A DNA stretch of 64,000 nt, from the NCBI RefSeq assembly GCF_002024165.1, contig NZ_MWQN01000004.1, forward strand, positions 434,001 through 498,000, read 5' to 3'. Under the pieces are notes generated by a model. It made no database searches. It worked only from the letters and a program-made list of their open reading frames with translations, and was not told the DNA's origin. Below are positions 9,109 through 17,914 of this stretch, in pieces; the first letter of the stretch is position 1, and the number at the start of each line of letters is the position of its first letter. The stretch comes from Embleya scabrispora (GTDB taxonomy: Bacteria; Actinomycetota; Actinomycetes; Streptomycetales; Streptomycetaceae). Position numbers and translations under genes: made by a program.

Positions 9109-10116
9109 TCAGGCGGACAGGGTGAGCGCGATGTCGACGATCATGTCCTCCTGGCCGCCGACCAGACCTCGGCGGCCGCATTCCATGAGGAGGTCGCGCA
9201 CGTCCACGCCGTAGCGCGCGGACGCGGCTTCGGCATGGCGCAGGAAGGACGAGTAGACGCCCGCGTAGCCCAGGGTGAGGGTTTCCCGATCGACCCGGAC
9301 CGGGCGGTCCTGGAGCGGACGAACCAGGTCGTCGGCGGCGTCCTGGAGCGCGAACAGGTCGCAGCCGTGGGCGAAGCCGGACAGGTCGGCGACCGCGATG
9401 AACGCCTCCAGCGGGCAGTTCCCGGCGCCCGCGCCGTGCCCGGCCAGCGAGGCGTCCACGCGGAAGCAGCCGTTCTCCACCGCGACCACCGAATTGGCCA
9501 CCGAGAGCGAGAGGTTCTCGTGGGCGTGGATCCCGATCTCGGTCTCCGGCCGCAGCACCTCCCGATACGCGCGCACGCGGGCGGCGACGTCGTTCATGGT
9601 GAGCCGGCCGCCGGAGTCGGTGACGTAGACGCAGTGTGCGCCGTACGACTCCATCAGCCGGGCCTGTCGGGCAAGTGCCTCCGGCGGGGCCATGTGCGAG
9701 AGCATCAGGAATCCGGAGACGTCCATGCCGAGTTCACGCGCCGCGGCGATGTGCTGCGCGGAGATGTCGGCCTCGGTGCAGTGCGTGGCGACGCGAACCG
9801 AGCGGACCCCCAGGTCGTAGGCGCGTCGCAGGTCGTGGATGGTGCCGACGCCGGGCAGCAGCAGGGTGGTCAGCCGGGCGCGCTCCAGGACGGAGGCGGC
9901 GGCCTCGATCCAGGCCCAGTCGCTGTGCGAACCGGGGCCGTAGTTGAGCGAGCCGCCCGCGAGGCCGTCGCCGTGCGCCACTTCGATGGCGTCCACGCCG
10001 GCCCGGTCGAGGGCTGCGACGATGCGCGCGACGTCCGCGGGGGTGATCCGGTGCCGCACGGCGTGCATGCCGTCCCGCAAGGTGACGTCCTGGACGTGGA
10101 TCGGGGTGGTGCTCAC
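9109..10116 (-). CDS. dmpG: 4-hydroxy-2-oxovalerate aldolase
   Basis: DmpG/MhpE/BphI cleaves 4-hydroxy-2-oxoacids to pyruvate and an aldehyde. The 335-residue protein has a DRE-TIM aldolase barrel with its N-terminal metal motif ([12 protein letters not shown]) and the metal-binding [13 protein letters not shown] strand, followed by the C-terminal lid ([14 protein letters not shown]) that contacts the dehydrogenase. The GTG start at 10116 overlaps the stop of the acetaldehyde dehydrogenase gene (GTGA), which fits the known aldolase-dehydrogenase complex that channels acetaldehyde. It is the last gene of a three-gene lower meta-cleavage operon. Length and motifs are normal for the family. Confidence 0.95.
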   Translation of the reverse strand: MSTTPIHVQDVTLRDGMHAVRHRITPADVARIVAALDRAGVDAIEVAHGDGLAGGSLNYGPGSHSDWAWIEAAASVLERARLTTLLLPGVGTIHDLRRAYDLGVRSVRVATHCTEADISAQHIAAARELGMDVSGFLMLSHMAPPEALARQARLMESYGAHCVYVTDSGGRLTMNDVAARVRAYREVLRPETEIGIHAHENLSLSVANSVVAVENGCFRVDASLAGHGAGAGNCPLEAFIAVADLSGFAHGCDLFALQDAADDLVRPLQDRPVRVDRETLTLGYAGVYSSFLRHAEAASARYGVDVRDLLMECGRRGLVGGQEDMIVDIALTLSA

Positions 10117-11114
10117 GAGGCGGCCTCCACGTGCCGGCGGGTGGTGCCGCGGCCGCTGTCGGCGCCCGGGCCGCGGGCCGCGTCGCGGGCCGCCATCCGT
10201 TCGCCGACGCGGAGCGCGGCCGAGGTCATGATGTCGAGGTTTCCGGCGTAGGCGGGCAGGTAGTGGGCGGCGCCCTCGACCTCCAGGAACACCGAGACCT
10301 GGTGGGTGGGCCGATCCGTGCCGGGAGCGAGCAGGGTCTCCAGCGGCTGGTCGGCGGGGACGGGGGTCACCTGGACCTCCTGCTTGAGCCGGTAGCCGGG
10401 CACGTACTCGGCGACGGCGGCGACCATGGCGGCCACCGCCTCCCGGATCGGCTCCACCGGGTCGAAATCGGGCGTGCCCACCAGCGCCAGGACGGTGTCG
10501 CGCATGATCAGCGGCGGCTCGGCGGGGTTGAGCACGATGATCGCCTTGCCGCGCCGGGCGCCGCCGACCTCGACGATCGCGGCCGAGGTGGTCTCGGTGA
10601 ACTCGTCGATGTTGGCGCGCGTGCCCGGCCCGGCGGACTTCGAGGCGATGGACGCCACGATCTCGGCGTACGCGACCGGGGCCACCGCGCCGATCGCGGC
10701 GACCACCGGGATGGTGGCCTGTCCGCCGCAGGTGACCATGTTGACGTTGTCGGCGTCGAGGTGCTGTTCGAGGTTGACCGCAGGGACGACGTACGGCCCC
10801 AGCGCCGCGGGCGTCAGGTCGATCAGCCGCTTGCCGTACGGCCGCAGCCGGGCCGCGTTGTGGGCGTGCGCCTTGGCCGAGGTGGCGTCGAAGACGATCG
10901 CGATCTCGTCGAATCCCGGCATCGCGATCAGCCCCTCGACCCCGTCGTGGGTGGTCGGGACGCCGAGCCGGCGGGCGCGGGCCAGGCCGTCGGAGTCGGC
11001 GTCGATGCCGACCAGCGCACCCATTTCCAGGTGTTCGGCGGTGCGCAGCACCTTGATCATCAAATCGGTGCCGATGTTGCCCGATCCGATGACGGCGACC
11101 TTGGTCCTGGTCAT
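10113..11114 (-). CDS. acetaldehyde dehydrogenase (acetylating)
   Basis: MhpF/DmpF/BphJ-type enzyme, converting acetaldehyde, NAD+ and CoA to acetyl-CoA. The 333-residue protein begins with a Rossmann fold ([19 protein letters not shown]) and has the catalytic cysteine C129 in [12 protein letters not shown]. The C-terminal domain contains the conserved [24 protein letters not shown] region. Its length matches the family. Start ATG 11114 overlaps the hydratase stop, and its own stop overlaps the aldolase start, so all three proteins are translationally coupled. It works as a heterocomplex with the downstream aldolase. Confidence 0.95.
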   Translation of the reverse strand: MTRTKVAVIGSGNIGTDLMIKVLRTAEHLEMGALVGIDADSDGLARARRLGVPTTHDGVEGLIAMPGFDEIAIVFDATSAKAHAHNAARLRPYGKRLIDLTPAALGPYVVPAVNLEQHLDADNVNMVTCGGQATIPVVAAIGAVAPVAYAEIVASIASKSAGPGTRANIDEFTETTSAAIVEVGGARRGKAIIVLNPAEPPLIMRDTVLALVGTPDFDPVEPIREAVAAMVAAVAEYVPGYRLKQEVQVTPVPADQPLETLLAPGTDRPTHQVSVFLEVEGAAHYLPAYAGNLDIMTSAALRVGERMAARDAARGPGADSGRGTTRRHVEAAS

Positions 11115-11934
11115 GAACCCTCCTCGTCGAAGTCCGGGCCGAAGTCGATCGCGACCGTGCCGAGCCCGGTGATGTCGGCACGGACGCTGTCCCCGGGCGC
11201 CACGGGGTGCATCGGCCCCAGCGCGCCGGAGAGCACGAGTTGCCCGGCGCGCAGCGGATCGCCGAGGTCGCGGGCCTGCCGGGCCAGCCAGGCCACCGCC
11301 TCGATCGGGTCGCCCAGGCAGGCGGCGCCGGTGCCGGTGGAGACCGCCTCTCCCCCGACCGTCATGGTCATCCGCACCTCGCGCGGCACGAATTCGTCCA
11401 GGCCCCTGCGCACGGTGCCCAGGACGTACGCGCCGGACGAGGCGTTGTCGGCCACGGTGTCGGCGAAGCGGATGTCCCAGTCGCGCACCCGGCTGCCGCA
11501 GATCTCCAGGGCCGCGACCGCGTGGTCGACGGCATCGTGCACCTGGGCGGGGTCGAGCGGCCCGTCGGCGAGATCGGCGCCGAGCACGAACGCCACCTCG
11601 GCCTCGACGCGCGGTTGCAGCACCGCGCGGTAGGGACCACGTCGCCGACGGCGTAGCCCATGTCGTCGAAGAGCACGCCGAAGTCGGGCCGGTCGACGCC
11701 CAGTTGCCGCTGGACGGCGGTGGAGGTGAGGCCGATCTTGCGGCCGACGACCCGAGCGCCGCGGGCCATGCGGTCGTCGACGATCCGGCGCTGGACGGCG
11801 TACGCCGCGGCCAGTTCGCCCGGACCGATCAGGTCGCGGACCGGGGCGCAGGGGATGCCGGTCGCGGCCGCGTCGAGCAGCCGTTCGGCCGCGGCGCGCA
11901 CCGCGTCCTCGCCGTGGGGGGAAGTACTCGTCAT
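11111..11934 (-). pseudogene. 2-keto-4-pentenoate hydratase, apparent frameshift
   Basis: MhpD/DmpE-type enzyme, adding water to 2-hydroxypenta-2,4-dienoate to give 4-hydroxy-2-oxovalerate. From ATG 11934 the first frame reads MTSTSPHGEDAVRAAAERL through [40 protein letters not shown]. The rest, [21 protein letters not shown] to [10 protein letters not shown], is in the next frame, with the acidic metal site PRVEAEVAF intact. The shift lies at about 11632-11642: one extra base in the codon for the proline of VVPY would restore a full protein of about 274 residues. It is the first gene of the lower meta-cleavage operon, so a real null would block the pathway. A sequencing error is the simpler explanation. 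Confidence 0.8.
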
Positions 11935-11974
11935 ATCGGCATCTTCGTGACCCTCGACGATCGCCCACAATCAA

Positions 11975-11997
11975 AGCGTCTCGCTCAGCGATACGCT
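11975..11997. promoter_or_regulatory. inverted repeat between hydratase and IclR genes, candidate operator
   Basis: AGCGTCTCGC-TCA-GCGATACGCT is an inverted repeat of 10-base arms with one mismatched pair. It sits in the 69-base gap between the divergent hydratase (start 11934) and IclR (start 12004) genes, just upstream of the IclR start. IclR regulators commonly bind such sites in divergent promoters of aromatic-catabolic genes. Confidence 0.4.
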
Positions 11998-12003
11998 GGT
12001 CGG

Positions 12004-12764
12004 GTGCCCGACTCCCCCGACCGCAACAGTGTTCTGAGCAAGGCGACCGCCATCCTGGAGGCGTTCACCGTCGACGACCGCACCGTCGCGCTCGCCGAGC
12101 TGGTGCGCCGCACGGGCCTGCACAAGGCCACCGTGCACCGGCTCACCGGGGAGCTGGTGGCGCTGCGGCTGCTGGACCGGCTGCCGGGGGTTACCGGCTC
12201 AGCGGCACCCTGTTCGAGCTGGGCATGCGGGCATCCGTCGAGCGCGGACTGCTCGAACTGGCCATGCCCTTCCTCCAGGACCTGTACGAGCGCACCCACG
12301 AGATCGTGCACCTGGGTGTGCGCGAGGGCACGGACGTGGTCTACGTGGCCAAGATCGGCGGGCATCGGCAGGCCCGCAGCCCCTCCCGGGTCGGCGGCCG
12401 GATGCCGATGCACTGCACCGCGATCGGCAAGACGCTGCTCGCGCACGGCGACGACGAGCTGCGACGCACCGTGCTCTCCGGTCCGCCCGAGCGGCGCACC
12501 CCGCACACGGTGGTCGCGCCCGGGTTGTTGCGCCGCCAGCTGGACGCGGTGCTGGAGAACGGTGTCGCCTTCGAGTACGAGGAGTCGGCGCTCGGTCTGG
12601 TGTGCGTGGCCGCACCCGTCCTGGGCCCGGACGACGAGCCGATCGCGGCGATCAGCGTGGCCGGCCCCAGCCCCCGCTTCCGCCCCGAGGCACACGTGGC
12701 CGCCCTACGCGCCGCGGCGACCGCGCTGGGCGGCGTACTGACCCGGCGGGACGCACTGACCTGA
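12004..12764 (+). pseudogene. IclR-family regulator of the lower pathway, apparent frameshift
   Basis: From GTG 12004 the first frame encodes the winged helix of an IclR regulator: VLSKATAILEAFTVDDRTVALAELV, then RRTGLHKATVHRLTGELVALRLLDRLPG. The ligand-binding domain (YRLSGTLFELGMRASVERGLLELAMP to VLTRRDALT) is in the next frame and includes the usual HCTAIGKTLLA and EYEESALGLVCVAAPV motifs. The shift lies at about 12188-12194 in a run of five G; a sixth G restores a protein of about 253 residues. It is divergent from the hydratase-dehydrogenase-aldolase operon and most likely controls it, in the way MhpR-type IclR proteins do. Confidence 0.8.
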
Positions 12765-12828
12765 CTCGCGGCGCGGCGCCGGACACCGCTTCGGCGGGTG
12801 CGGGGTTGGGACTTGTACGGTGGGTTTC

Positions 12829-13740
12829 GTGACCGTCGACCCGCTGCCCGATCCGACCGCCGAGTTCGAGGCGCAGCGGGGGCGGCTGTTCGGGATCGCG
12901 TATCGGATGTTGGGGTCGGCGGCGGAGGCCGAGGACGCGGTGCAGGATGCGTATCTGCGCTGGCACGCGGCCGAGCGGGGACACATCGACGCGCCGGGGG
13001 CGTGGTTGGCCAAGGTGCTGACGAATCTGTGCCTCAACCGGCTGACGTCCGCGCGGGCCCGGCGCGAGGAGTACGTCGGGCCGTGGTTGCCCGAGCCGGT
13101 GCGGACGGACACCGGGGTGCTCGGGCCGTTGGAGACCGCCGAACAGCGGGACGCGGTGTCGATGGCGATGCTCGTGATGCTGGAGCGGTTGTCGCCGCCG
13201 GAGCGGGCGGTCGTGGTGTTGCGGGACGCGTTCGGGTACAGCCATCGGGAGATCGCCGAGGTGCTGGACTGGTCGGAGGCCAACTCCCGGCAGACGCACC
13301 GGCGGGCCAGGCTGCGTCTCGCGTCCGGGCGGCCGCGTTTCGAGGCTCCGGCGGCGGTGCGGTCCGACCTGTTGGCGCGCTTCCTCGCGGCGGCGGCCGA
13401 GGGGGCGCTCGACGAACTGGAGGCGCTGCTCGCGGACGATGTGGTGGCGTGGTCCGACGGCGGTGGCAAGGTCTCCGCGTCCACGCGCCCGGTCTTCGGT
13501 CGGGACAAGGTGGCCCGGTTCCTTCTGGGCCTGGTGGCGCGCTTCTCCTCCGGTACGGAGTTCGGCTTCGCCGAGGTCAACGGCGACACGGCGCTGCTGG
13601 GTTGGGAGGGCGGAGCGCTCACGACGGCCGCGGTGGTGGAGGTCGGCGCGGAGGGCATCTCGGGCGTGCGGATGGTCCGGAATCCGGAGAAGCTGAAATT
13701 TCTCGAAGAACAATGCCGAGAGTTGTCACGTAACGCGTAG
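12829..13740 (+). CDS. sigJ: ECF41 family RNA polymerase sigma factor SigJ
   Basis: A 303-residue sigma factor (start GTG 12829; GTG 12820 is a possible alternative). Region 2 spans about residues 10-80 (FGIAYRMLGSAAEAEDAVQDAYLRW) and region 4 about 115-170 (LSPPERAVVVLRDAFGYSHREIAEVLDWSEANSRQ). A C-terminal SnoaL-like extension of about 115 residues follows. ECF41 marks are present: WLPEP in the linker, DGGGK in the extension and RNPEKL near the end. In this family the extension takes the place of a separate anti-sigma factor. ECF41 genes are usually next to a carboxymuconolactone decarboxylase, oxidoreductase or epimerase gene, and the gene that follows fits the last type. Confidence 0.9.
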   Translation: MTVDPLPDPTAEFEAQRGRLFGIAYRMLGSAAEAEDAVQDAYLRWHAAERGHIDAPGAWLAKVLTNLCLNRLTSARARREEYVGPWLPEPVRTDTGVLGPLETAEQRDAVSMAMLVMLERLSPPERAVVVLRDAFGYSHREIAEVLDWSEANSRQTHRRARLRLASGRPRFEAPAAVRSDLLARFLAAAAEGALDELEALLADDVVAWSDGGGKVSASTRPVFGRDKVARFLLGLVARFSSGTEFGFAEVNGDTALLGWEGGALTTAAVVEVGAEGISGVRMVRNPEKLKFLEEQCRELSRNA

Positions 13741-13807
13741 CCGTCCGGTTCCTTGCCGACGAGGGCGACGTCGCGCAGGTGCGGCGTCCCCGTGCCGAGG
13801 AGGACCG

Positions 13808-14584
13808 ATGAGCGAGAACGTGATCCTGGTGACGGGTGCGACCGGTGTGCTGGGGCGTGAGGTACGGGACCGGGTACGGCGTGCCGGCGTGCCGGTGCGG
13901 GCGATGACCCGCGGGACGACGCTGCCCGACGACCCGGGGGTGACCTGGGTGACCGCCGACCTGCAGACGGGTTCGGGCCTCGACGCGGCGTTCGACGGCG
14001 TCGCCACGATCATCCACTGCGCGTCGGACACGCGGCGGCCGAAGCACGACATCCCCGGTTGGCGGCACCTGTTGGACGCGGCGCGGCGGGCCGGAGTCGG
14101 GCACATCGTGAACATCTCGATCGTCGGCGTCGACCGGATCCCGTACTCCTACTACCGGATCAAGGTCGAGGGTGAGCGGTTGCTGGCCGAGTCGGGCATC
14201 CCGTGGACGAATCTGCGCGCGACGCAGTTCCCCGAGTTGCTGAACAAGGCGTTCGGCGTGCTGGCCAAGGCGCCCGTCGTCCTCGTCCCGTCGAAGACCG
14301 AGTGCCAACCGGTGGACCAGGGTGAAGTGGCCGACCGCCTGGTGGAGTTGGCGCTGGGCGTGCCGGCCGGGCGGGTCCCGGACATGGGCGGTCCGCGCGT
14401 CTACGAGGCGTCGGACCTGGCCCGTTCCTGGCTCGAGGCGACGGGCAAGCGGCGAAGGGTCGTGCCCGTACGCGTCCCGGGCAAGGCGGGCGCCGGCTTC
14501 CGCGCCGGGCAGCTGGTCACGCGGCAGCACGCGGTAGGCGTCCGAACCTGGGAGGAGTACCTCACCACCCTGCAAACCACCTGA
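13808..14584 (+). CDS. NmrA/SDR-like NAD(P)-binding protein, probable SigJ partner
   Basis: A 258-residue Rossmann protein starting at ATG 13808 after a GAGGA site. The dinucleotide motif VTGATGVLGREV is at the N-terminus. The central part shows INCAS-like HCASDTRRPKHD and an SYYRIKVEGERLLAESGIPWTNLRATQF block, typical of atypical SDR proteins that act on or sense NAD(P)H. The canonical catalytic YxxxK is represented by Y-x-x-x-K in YYRIK, so enzymatic activity is possible. It follows the SigJ gene by 67 bases on the same strand and probably belongs to its regulon. The substrate is unknown. Confidence 0.8.
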   Translation: MSENVILVTGATGVLGREVRDRVRRAGVPVRAMTRGTTLPDDPGVTWVTADLQTGSGLDAAFDGVATIIHCASDTRRPKHDIPGWRHLLDAARRAGVGHIVNISIVGVDRIPYSYYRIKVEGERLLAESGIPWTNLRATQFPELLNKAFGVLAKAPVVLVPSKTECQPVDQGEVADRLVELALGVPAGRVPDMGGPRVYEASDLARSWLEATGKRRRVVPVRVPGKAGAGFRAGQLVTRQHAVGVRTWEEYLTTLQTT

Positions 14585-14944
14585 CCTCCCCCGGCCGTGC
14601 CGATCGCCGCCCGGTTCAGGAGCAGCGGTGTCCCGAGTTCGCTCACGTGCCGTTCCCGGGCGCGGTGGGTGGCACTCGGTTCGGTGCGTGGGTCGGCGAC
14701 GAGCACCCACGGACCGAATCCACCCGGCGCGCCGTCCGTCACCGCATGACCGCCCGCAACCGCGTCCGGCTCGCCCGCCGCGACCTCTCCTTGCCCCACT
14801 GGCCCTTACCTGTCTGGGCATACATGGACTTTTCCCACCTTTGCCCGGGGTCGTCGCGCCCCTCATGGTCTCAAGGCGTGGGTCGAAGGATTCCGCGAAG
14901 GCTGGTTGTCGCTCCGGGCGCGGAGCGCACGGTGTCGGGGTGGG
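14585..14944. other. intergenic region, nothing recognised
   Basis: Convergent ends of the SDR-like gene and the RNA ligase gene. Frames here break up or have arginine/proline-rich shadow composition. No clear hairpin or repeat was seen. Confidence 0.4.
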
Positions 14945-16150
14945 TCAGGTCTCGTCGTCGAGCCGGAATGCGTCCGTCGGGTCCGGCTTGACGGTCCGCC
15001 AGATCGGCAGGTCGATGGGGCGCCCGTCGCGGAGTTGGAACATCCCGGCACCGATCCGCGCGTCCGGGTGCGCGGAGGCCGCGTGGGCGAACGCGGCGCG
15101 ATCGGCCAGGAGATGGGATGCGTCCGCGAACGCCGCCCGGGTGGCCGCCTCGATTGCGGCGGCCTCGTCCATCAGCCGGTCCGCGACCGCCCGTACCCAG
15201 GCGTCGAATTCGTCCGGGACCAGGTCGAGAAGTGCGTCGAAGGGGGCGGTCTGGGCGGTGACCTCCGCCTCCGAGCAGGAGAGGGCGTGCGCGACATGGC
15301 GCGGGTCGCGGCCGGCGAAGCGCTGCATGCCGAGGTAGCGCCAGATGTCCCGTTCGGTCACCCCGGTCAGGATCCGGTGCAGCCGCACGTAGTCGGTGAA
15401 CTTGAGCTTGACCCGCCTGCCGGAGGTGTGGCGCAGCACCCACCCCTCGGCCGTCGTCCCGGTGATGGCCGTGCCGTCCGGCAGGCGGTTCTCGGCGGCG
15501 GCGCGGGCCAGTTCGGCGAGTGAGGCGACGGGCCGGGAACGAACCACGCGTCCGCCGAGGGCGATCCAGTCGTCCGCGTGCGCGGCGAGGGGTTGTTCGG
15601 TGCCGTCGGGGCCGAGTACGGCGAGGAGGACAAGGGTGCGCTCGGAGCCGTTGTCGACCACGATGCGGTTGTCGGGATGGATGATCTCGGTGACATAGCC
15701 CAGCACCGGGTCGAGCGCGTCGGTGTCCCGCTCGTCCAGCCAGTCCTGGGCCCATCCGGCCTGCCGGGAGACGAACGCCCCCTTGGACGCGGCTCGCCAA
15801 CGGCCGGCGTAGTGGAACACCTGGCCCAGCGAGCCGTCTTCCTTGTCGAACGCCTCGAATCCGCCGTCCGGCAGCGCGGGCGCGTAGGCCGCGCCGAGGT
15901 CGTGTTCCGCGAGGCCGAAGAACTTCGGCAGGCAGGGCCCGACGATCCGGTCGGTGCCATCTTCCACGACCAGTCCGCGACAGCGCAGCGTCACCGGTGT
16001 CCATCGCCGCTCGAACACGCAGGTCCGGGTGTAGGTGTAGATCGACAACGGAAGTTGCGGATGGCGCCGACGTGCCACCAGACCACGCTCGACCGCACCG
16101 GCCAAGTCGTCGGGATGGAACAGGGCACTGACGGTGGTGGGTTCACTCAT
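14945..16150 (-). CDS. T4 RNA ligase 1-like RNA ligase
   Basis: The 401-residue protein carries the ordered motifs of the covalent nucleotidyltransferase superfamily. Motif I is at about residues 98-103 (FDKEDGSL, the lysine being the AMP attachment site), followed by an ASKGAF segment, the motif III region YVTEIIHPDNRIVVD, motif IV AEGWVLRH and motif V VKLKF. The N-terminal layout and about 130 extra C-terminal residues resemble Rnl1 rather than DNA ligases. It would join RNA 5'-phosphate and 3'-hydroxyl ends, for example in tRNA repair. Start ATG 16150 (MSEPTT) is preferred over a longer arginine-rich extension. No kinase/phosphatase partner is adjacent, so it is a stand-alone gene. Confidence 0.85.
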   Translation of the reverse strand: MSEPTTVSALFHPDDLAGAVERGLVARRRHPQLPLSIYTYTRTCVFERRWTPVTLRCRGLVVEDGTDRIVGPCLPKFFGLAEHDLGAAYAPALPDGGFEAFDKEDGSLGQVFHYAGRWRAASKGAFVSRQAGWAQDWLDERDTDALDPVLGYVTEIIHPDNRIVVDNGSERTLVLLAVLGPDGTEQPLAAHADDWIALGGRVVRSRPVASLAELARAAAENRLPDGTAITGTTAEGWVLRHTSGRRVKLKFTDYVRLHRILTGVTERDIWRYLGMQRFAGRDPRHVAHALSCSEAEVTAQTAPFDALLDLVPDEFDAWVRAVADRLMDEAAAIEAATRAAFADASHLLADRAAFAHAASAHPDARIGAGMFQLRDGRPIDLPIWRTVKPDPTDAFRLDDET

Positions 16151-16362
16151 GCGGCGGCAGCGTAGCCGGAACCCACAAGTGGCTTCGCCGATTTTCCGCC
16201 TTCGCATCCGACCGTCAGGACGCGCCGCCGAACCGCGCCGAGACGAACCAACGACACCATCCCGGCTCGCACCCTGACAGCGCATGGCCCGAGGCCCGGT
16301 TCACGTCGGCGCCGTCCGTCCGACCCGGCGCGCTGGTGCGGATCGATGCCGTGCCGGCTGAG

Positions 16363-17493
16363 TCATGGAGTCGGGGCCCGACTTGCCGTACCGACGGAAC
16401 GTATGTCGGCGGCCCCAACTACGCCACTCGTCTGGAAAAGGCCGACGGACGCGTGGCGCGCGAGGGCTTCGCGTAGCCACGGGGCTTGAGCTGCCGTCAG
16501 CCCGAGCAGGGTCCGTTCGAACGTTCCCCGGTCGGCCTGGAAGGGGCCGTTGGGCAGCAGCGGGATCGGGTCGTCCCGGAGGACGTCCCGGGGCATGCGA
16601 CCCGACGCGGGCATCGGCGGGTACGGCCGGTGGGAGGTCAGCCACAGCCACACCCCCAGGGGCAGCGGCACCGGGTACGCGGACGCGGCCGGCCCGCTGG
16701 GCATCCAGACGTGGCCGGTTTGCGGATGGACCGGTACGAGGACGATCCCGCTCCCGCCGGGGGCAGGATGGCCCGGTCCGGCCAGGACCGCGCACCGCGG
16801 CGGCAGGCCCGCGGGCAACGCGGCGTCGAGGGCAGGTCGGAACATGTCGGCGGTCAGACCGTCCGGGACCCCTATCGGACTTCCTTCGGACGCCACCAGC
16901 AGGTGGGCGAGGGCCCGGCCGGCCGCCGCCGCCCACTGCGGGCTCCACGACCAGCAGCGGTTGGATCCGAGCCGTCCTCCCCACGTGGCGATCGGCGCGA
17001 CCGGGGACGTGCCCTCGCCCTTGTCGGTCAACTCCTCCCAGGACGACGGCGCTGGGTCGATCCCGACGCGGACGCGGCGCACGGCGTGCCGGTCGAGCCG
17101 CACCGCCTGCCACAGTGAACAGTCGTCGATCCTGGTGGCCACGGGAAGGTCGCATGCCATACAGACCAGGTTGGGGCCGTCTGCGCCGTCGATGCCACAG
17201 CAGGCGCCGCCGCGCATGTCGGGAATCAGCCGGGTTCCGCGGATGTCGCCCGGCGCGATGACGATGTCGCCGCGCTCCTCGCCGGGAAGGGCGTCGGCCG
17301 GCGCGCAAGGCTCGTCCTCTGTGCGCCGTGGTCGTTCCCAGGGGTCGGGGTCCAGGGCGAACGTCCCCGGTTCCATGAGCACCGGAAGCTGGACGCCGTT
17401 GCCGTATACCTGGCGAGCGTGGACCGGAAGGCACACTCGGTACAACGCGACGGTCAGCTCGGCATCGCATCCCGCGCAGACGAAAACGAACAA
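16363..17493 (-). CDS. conserved actinobacterial hypothetical protein with cysteine pairs
   Basis: A 376-residue protein. The start is a TTG at 17493, chosen because a GGAGG site lies a few bases before it and the product then opens with MFVFVCAGC. The first 20 residues contain a CxxC pair (CAGC) and residues about 105-125 hold CC..CMAC, which may together bind a metal. The rest is rich in Pro, Trp and Gly, with segments such as SWSPQWAAAAGRALAHLLVASEGSPIG and LGVWLWLTSHRPYPP. Similar proteins starting with this CxxC segment are common, uncharacterised, in Streptomyces genomes. No membrane segment or signal peptide. Confidence 0.75.
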   Translation of the reverse strand: MFVFVCAGCDAELTVALYRVCLPVHARQVYGNGVQLPVLMEPGTFALDPDPWERPRRTEDEPCAPADALPGEERGDIVIAPGDIRGTRLIPDMRGGACCGIDGADGPNLVCMACDLPVATRIDDCSLWQAVRLDRHAVRRVRVGIDPAPSSWEELTDKGEGTSPVAPIATWGGRLGSNRCWSWSPQWAAAAGRALAHLLVASEGSPIGVPDGLTADMFRPALDAALPAGLPPRCAVLAGPGHPAPGGSGIVLVPVHPQTGHVWMPSGPAASAYPVPLPLGVWLWLTSHRPYPPMPASGRMPRDVLRDDPIPLLPNGPFQADRGTFERTLLGLTAAQAPWLREALARHASVGLFQTSGVVGAADIRSVGTASRAPTP

Positions 17494-17499
17494 AGGCCC

Positions 17500-17874
17500 T
17501 CCGTAGGGGAATCGGCCGCATCATCGCACTTCGGGACCGGCCGGCCAACGAGATTTCGTCGTCACCTGGTCGGGTTCGCCGAAGCCGGTGACGAGGCGGT
17601 GTGGTGTTTCGACGTCGCACAGCCCTCCGCGGACGGCGAGTACCCGGTCTACTACCACCATCGGGACGAGCCTCGGGCACGCTGCCTCTCGGCCGGCACA
17701 TGGGACGAACAGGCCGACGCCGTAACAGACTTCCCCTCGTTCGCGGCCTGGTTCGAGGCGATGGCCGCAGCCTTCGTCTCGCCTCGGCCCCCGGCGTGGT
17801 TCGACGAGATGGGCACCCCGGTCCTGGTCCGGCTCGCGCGGGACGGGGTCTTCCGCACCGGCGACCGGGACTGA
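17500..17874 (+). pseudogene. truncated SUKH (SMI1/KNR4) family remnant
   Basis: From about base 17540 the frame reads RHLVGFAEAGDEAVWCFDV, then PVYYHHRDEPRARC and DFPSFAAWFEAMAAAFVSPRPPAWFDEMG. This matches the C-terminal half of SUKH/SMI1-KNR4 proteins, which are immunity proteins against contact-dependent or polymorphic toxins. The N-terminal half (about 60-80 residues) is missing: upstream the frame runs into the start region of the gene on the opposite strand. I therefore treat it as a decayed immunity gene. No toxin gene is next to it. Confidence 0.55.
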
Positions 17875-17914
17875 CCAGGGCTCGCCATCGTCCCGGTCGC
17901 AGAGATCCCTGCGG

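Noticed and set aside
13724-13745. TGTCACG (13724-13730) followed by CGTC (13742-13745) as an ECF41 promoter of the NmrA-like gene.
   Set aside because: The spacer is 11 bases, whereas the published consensus is about 16, and the -35 is inside the sigma factor gene end. Spacing mismatch too large.
14401-14991. Frames on both strands in and around the 14585-14944 gap.
   Set aside because: They are shadows of the neighbouring genes or interrupted; no motif or codon bias supports a gene.
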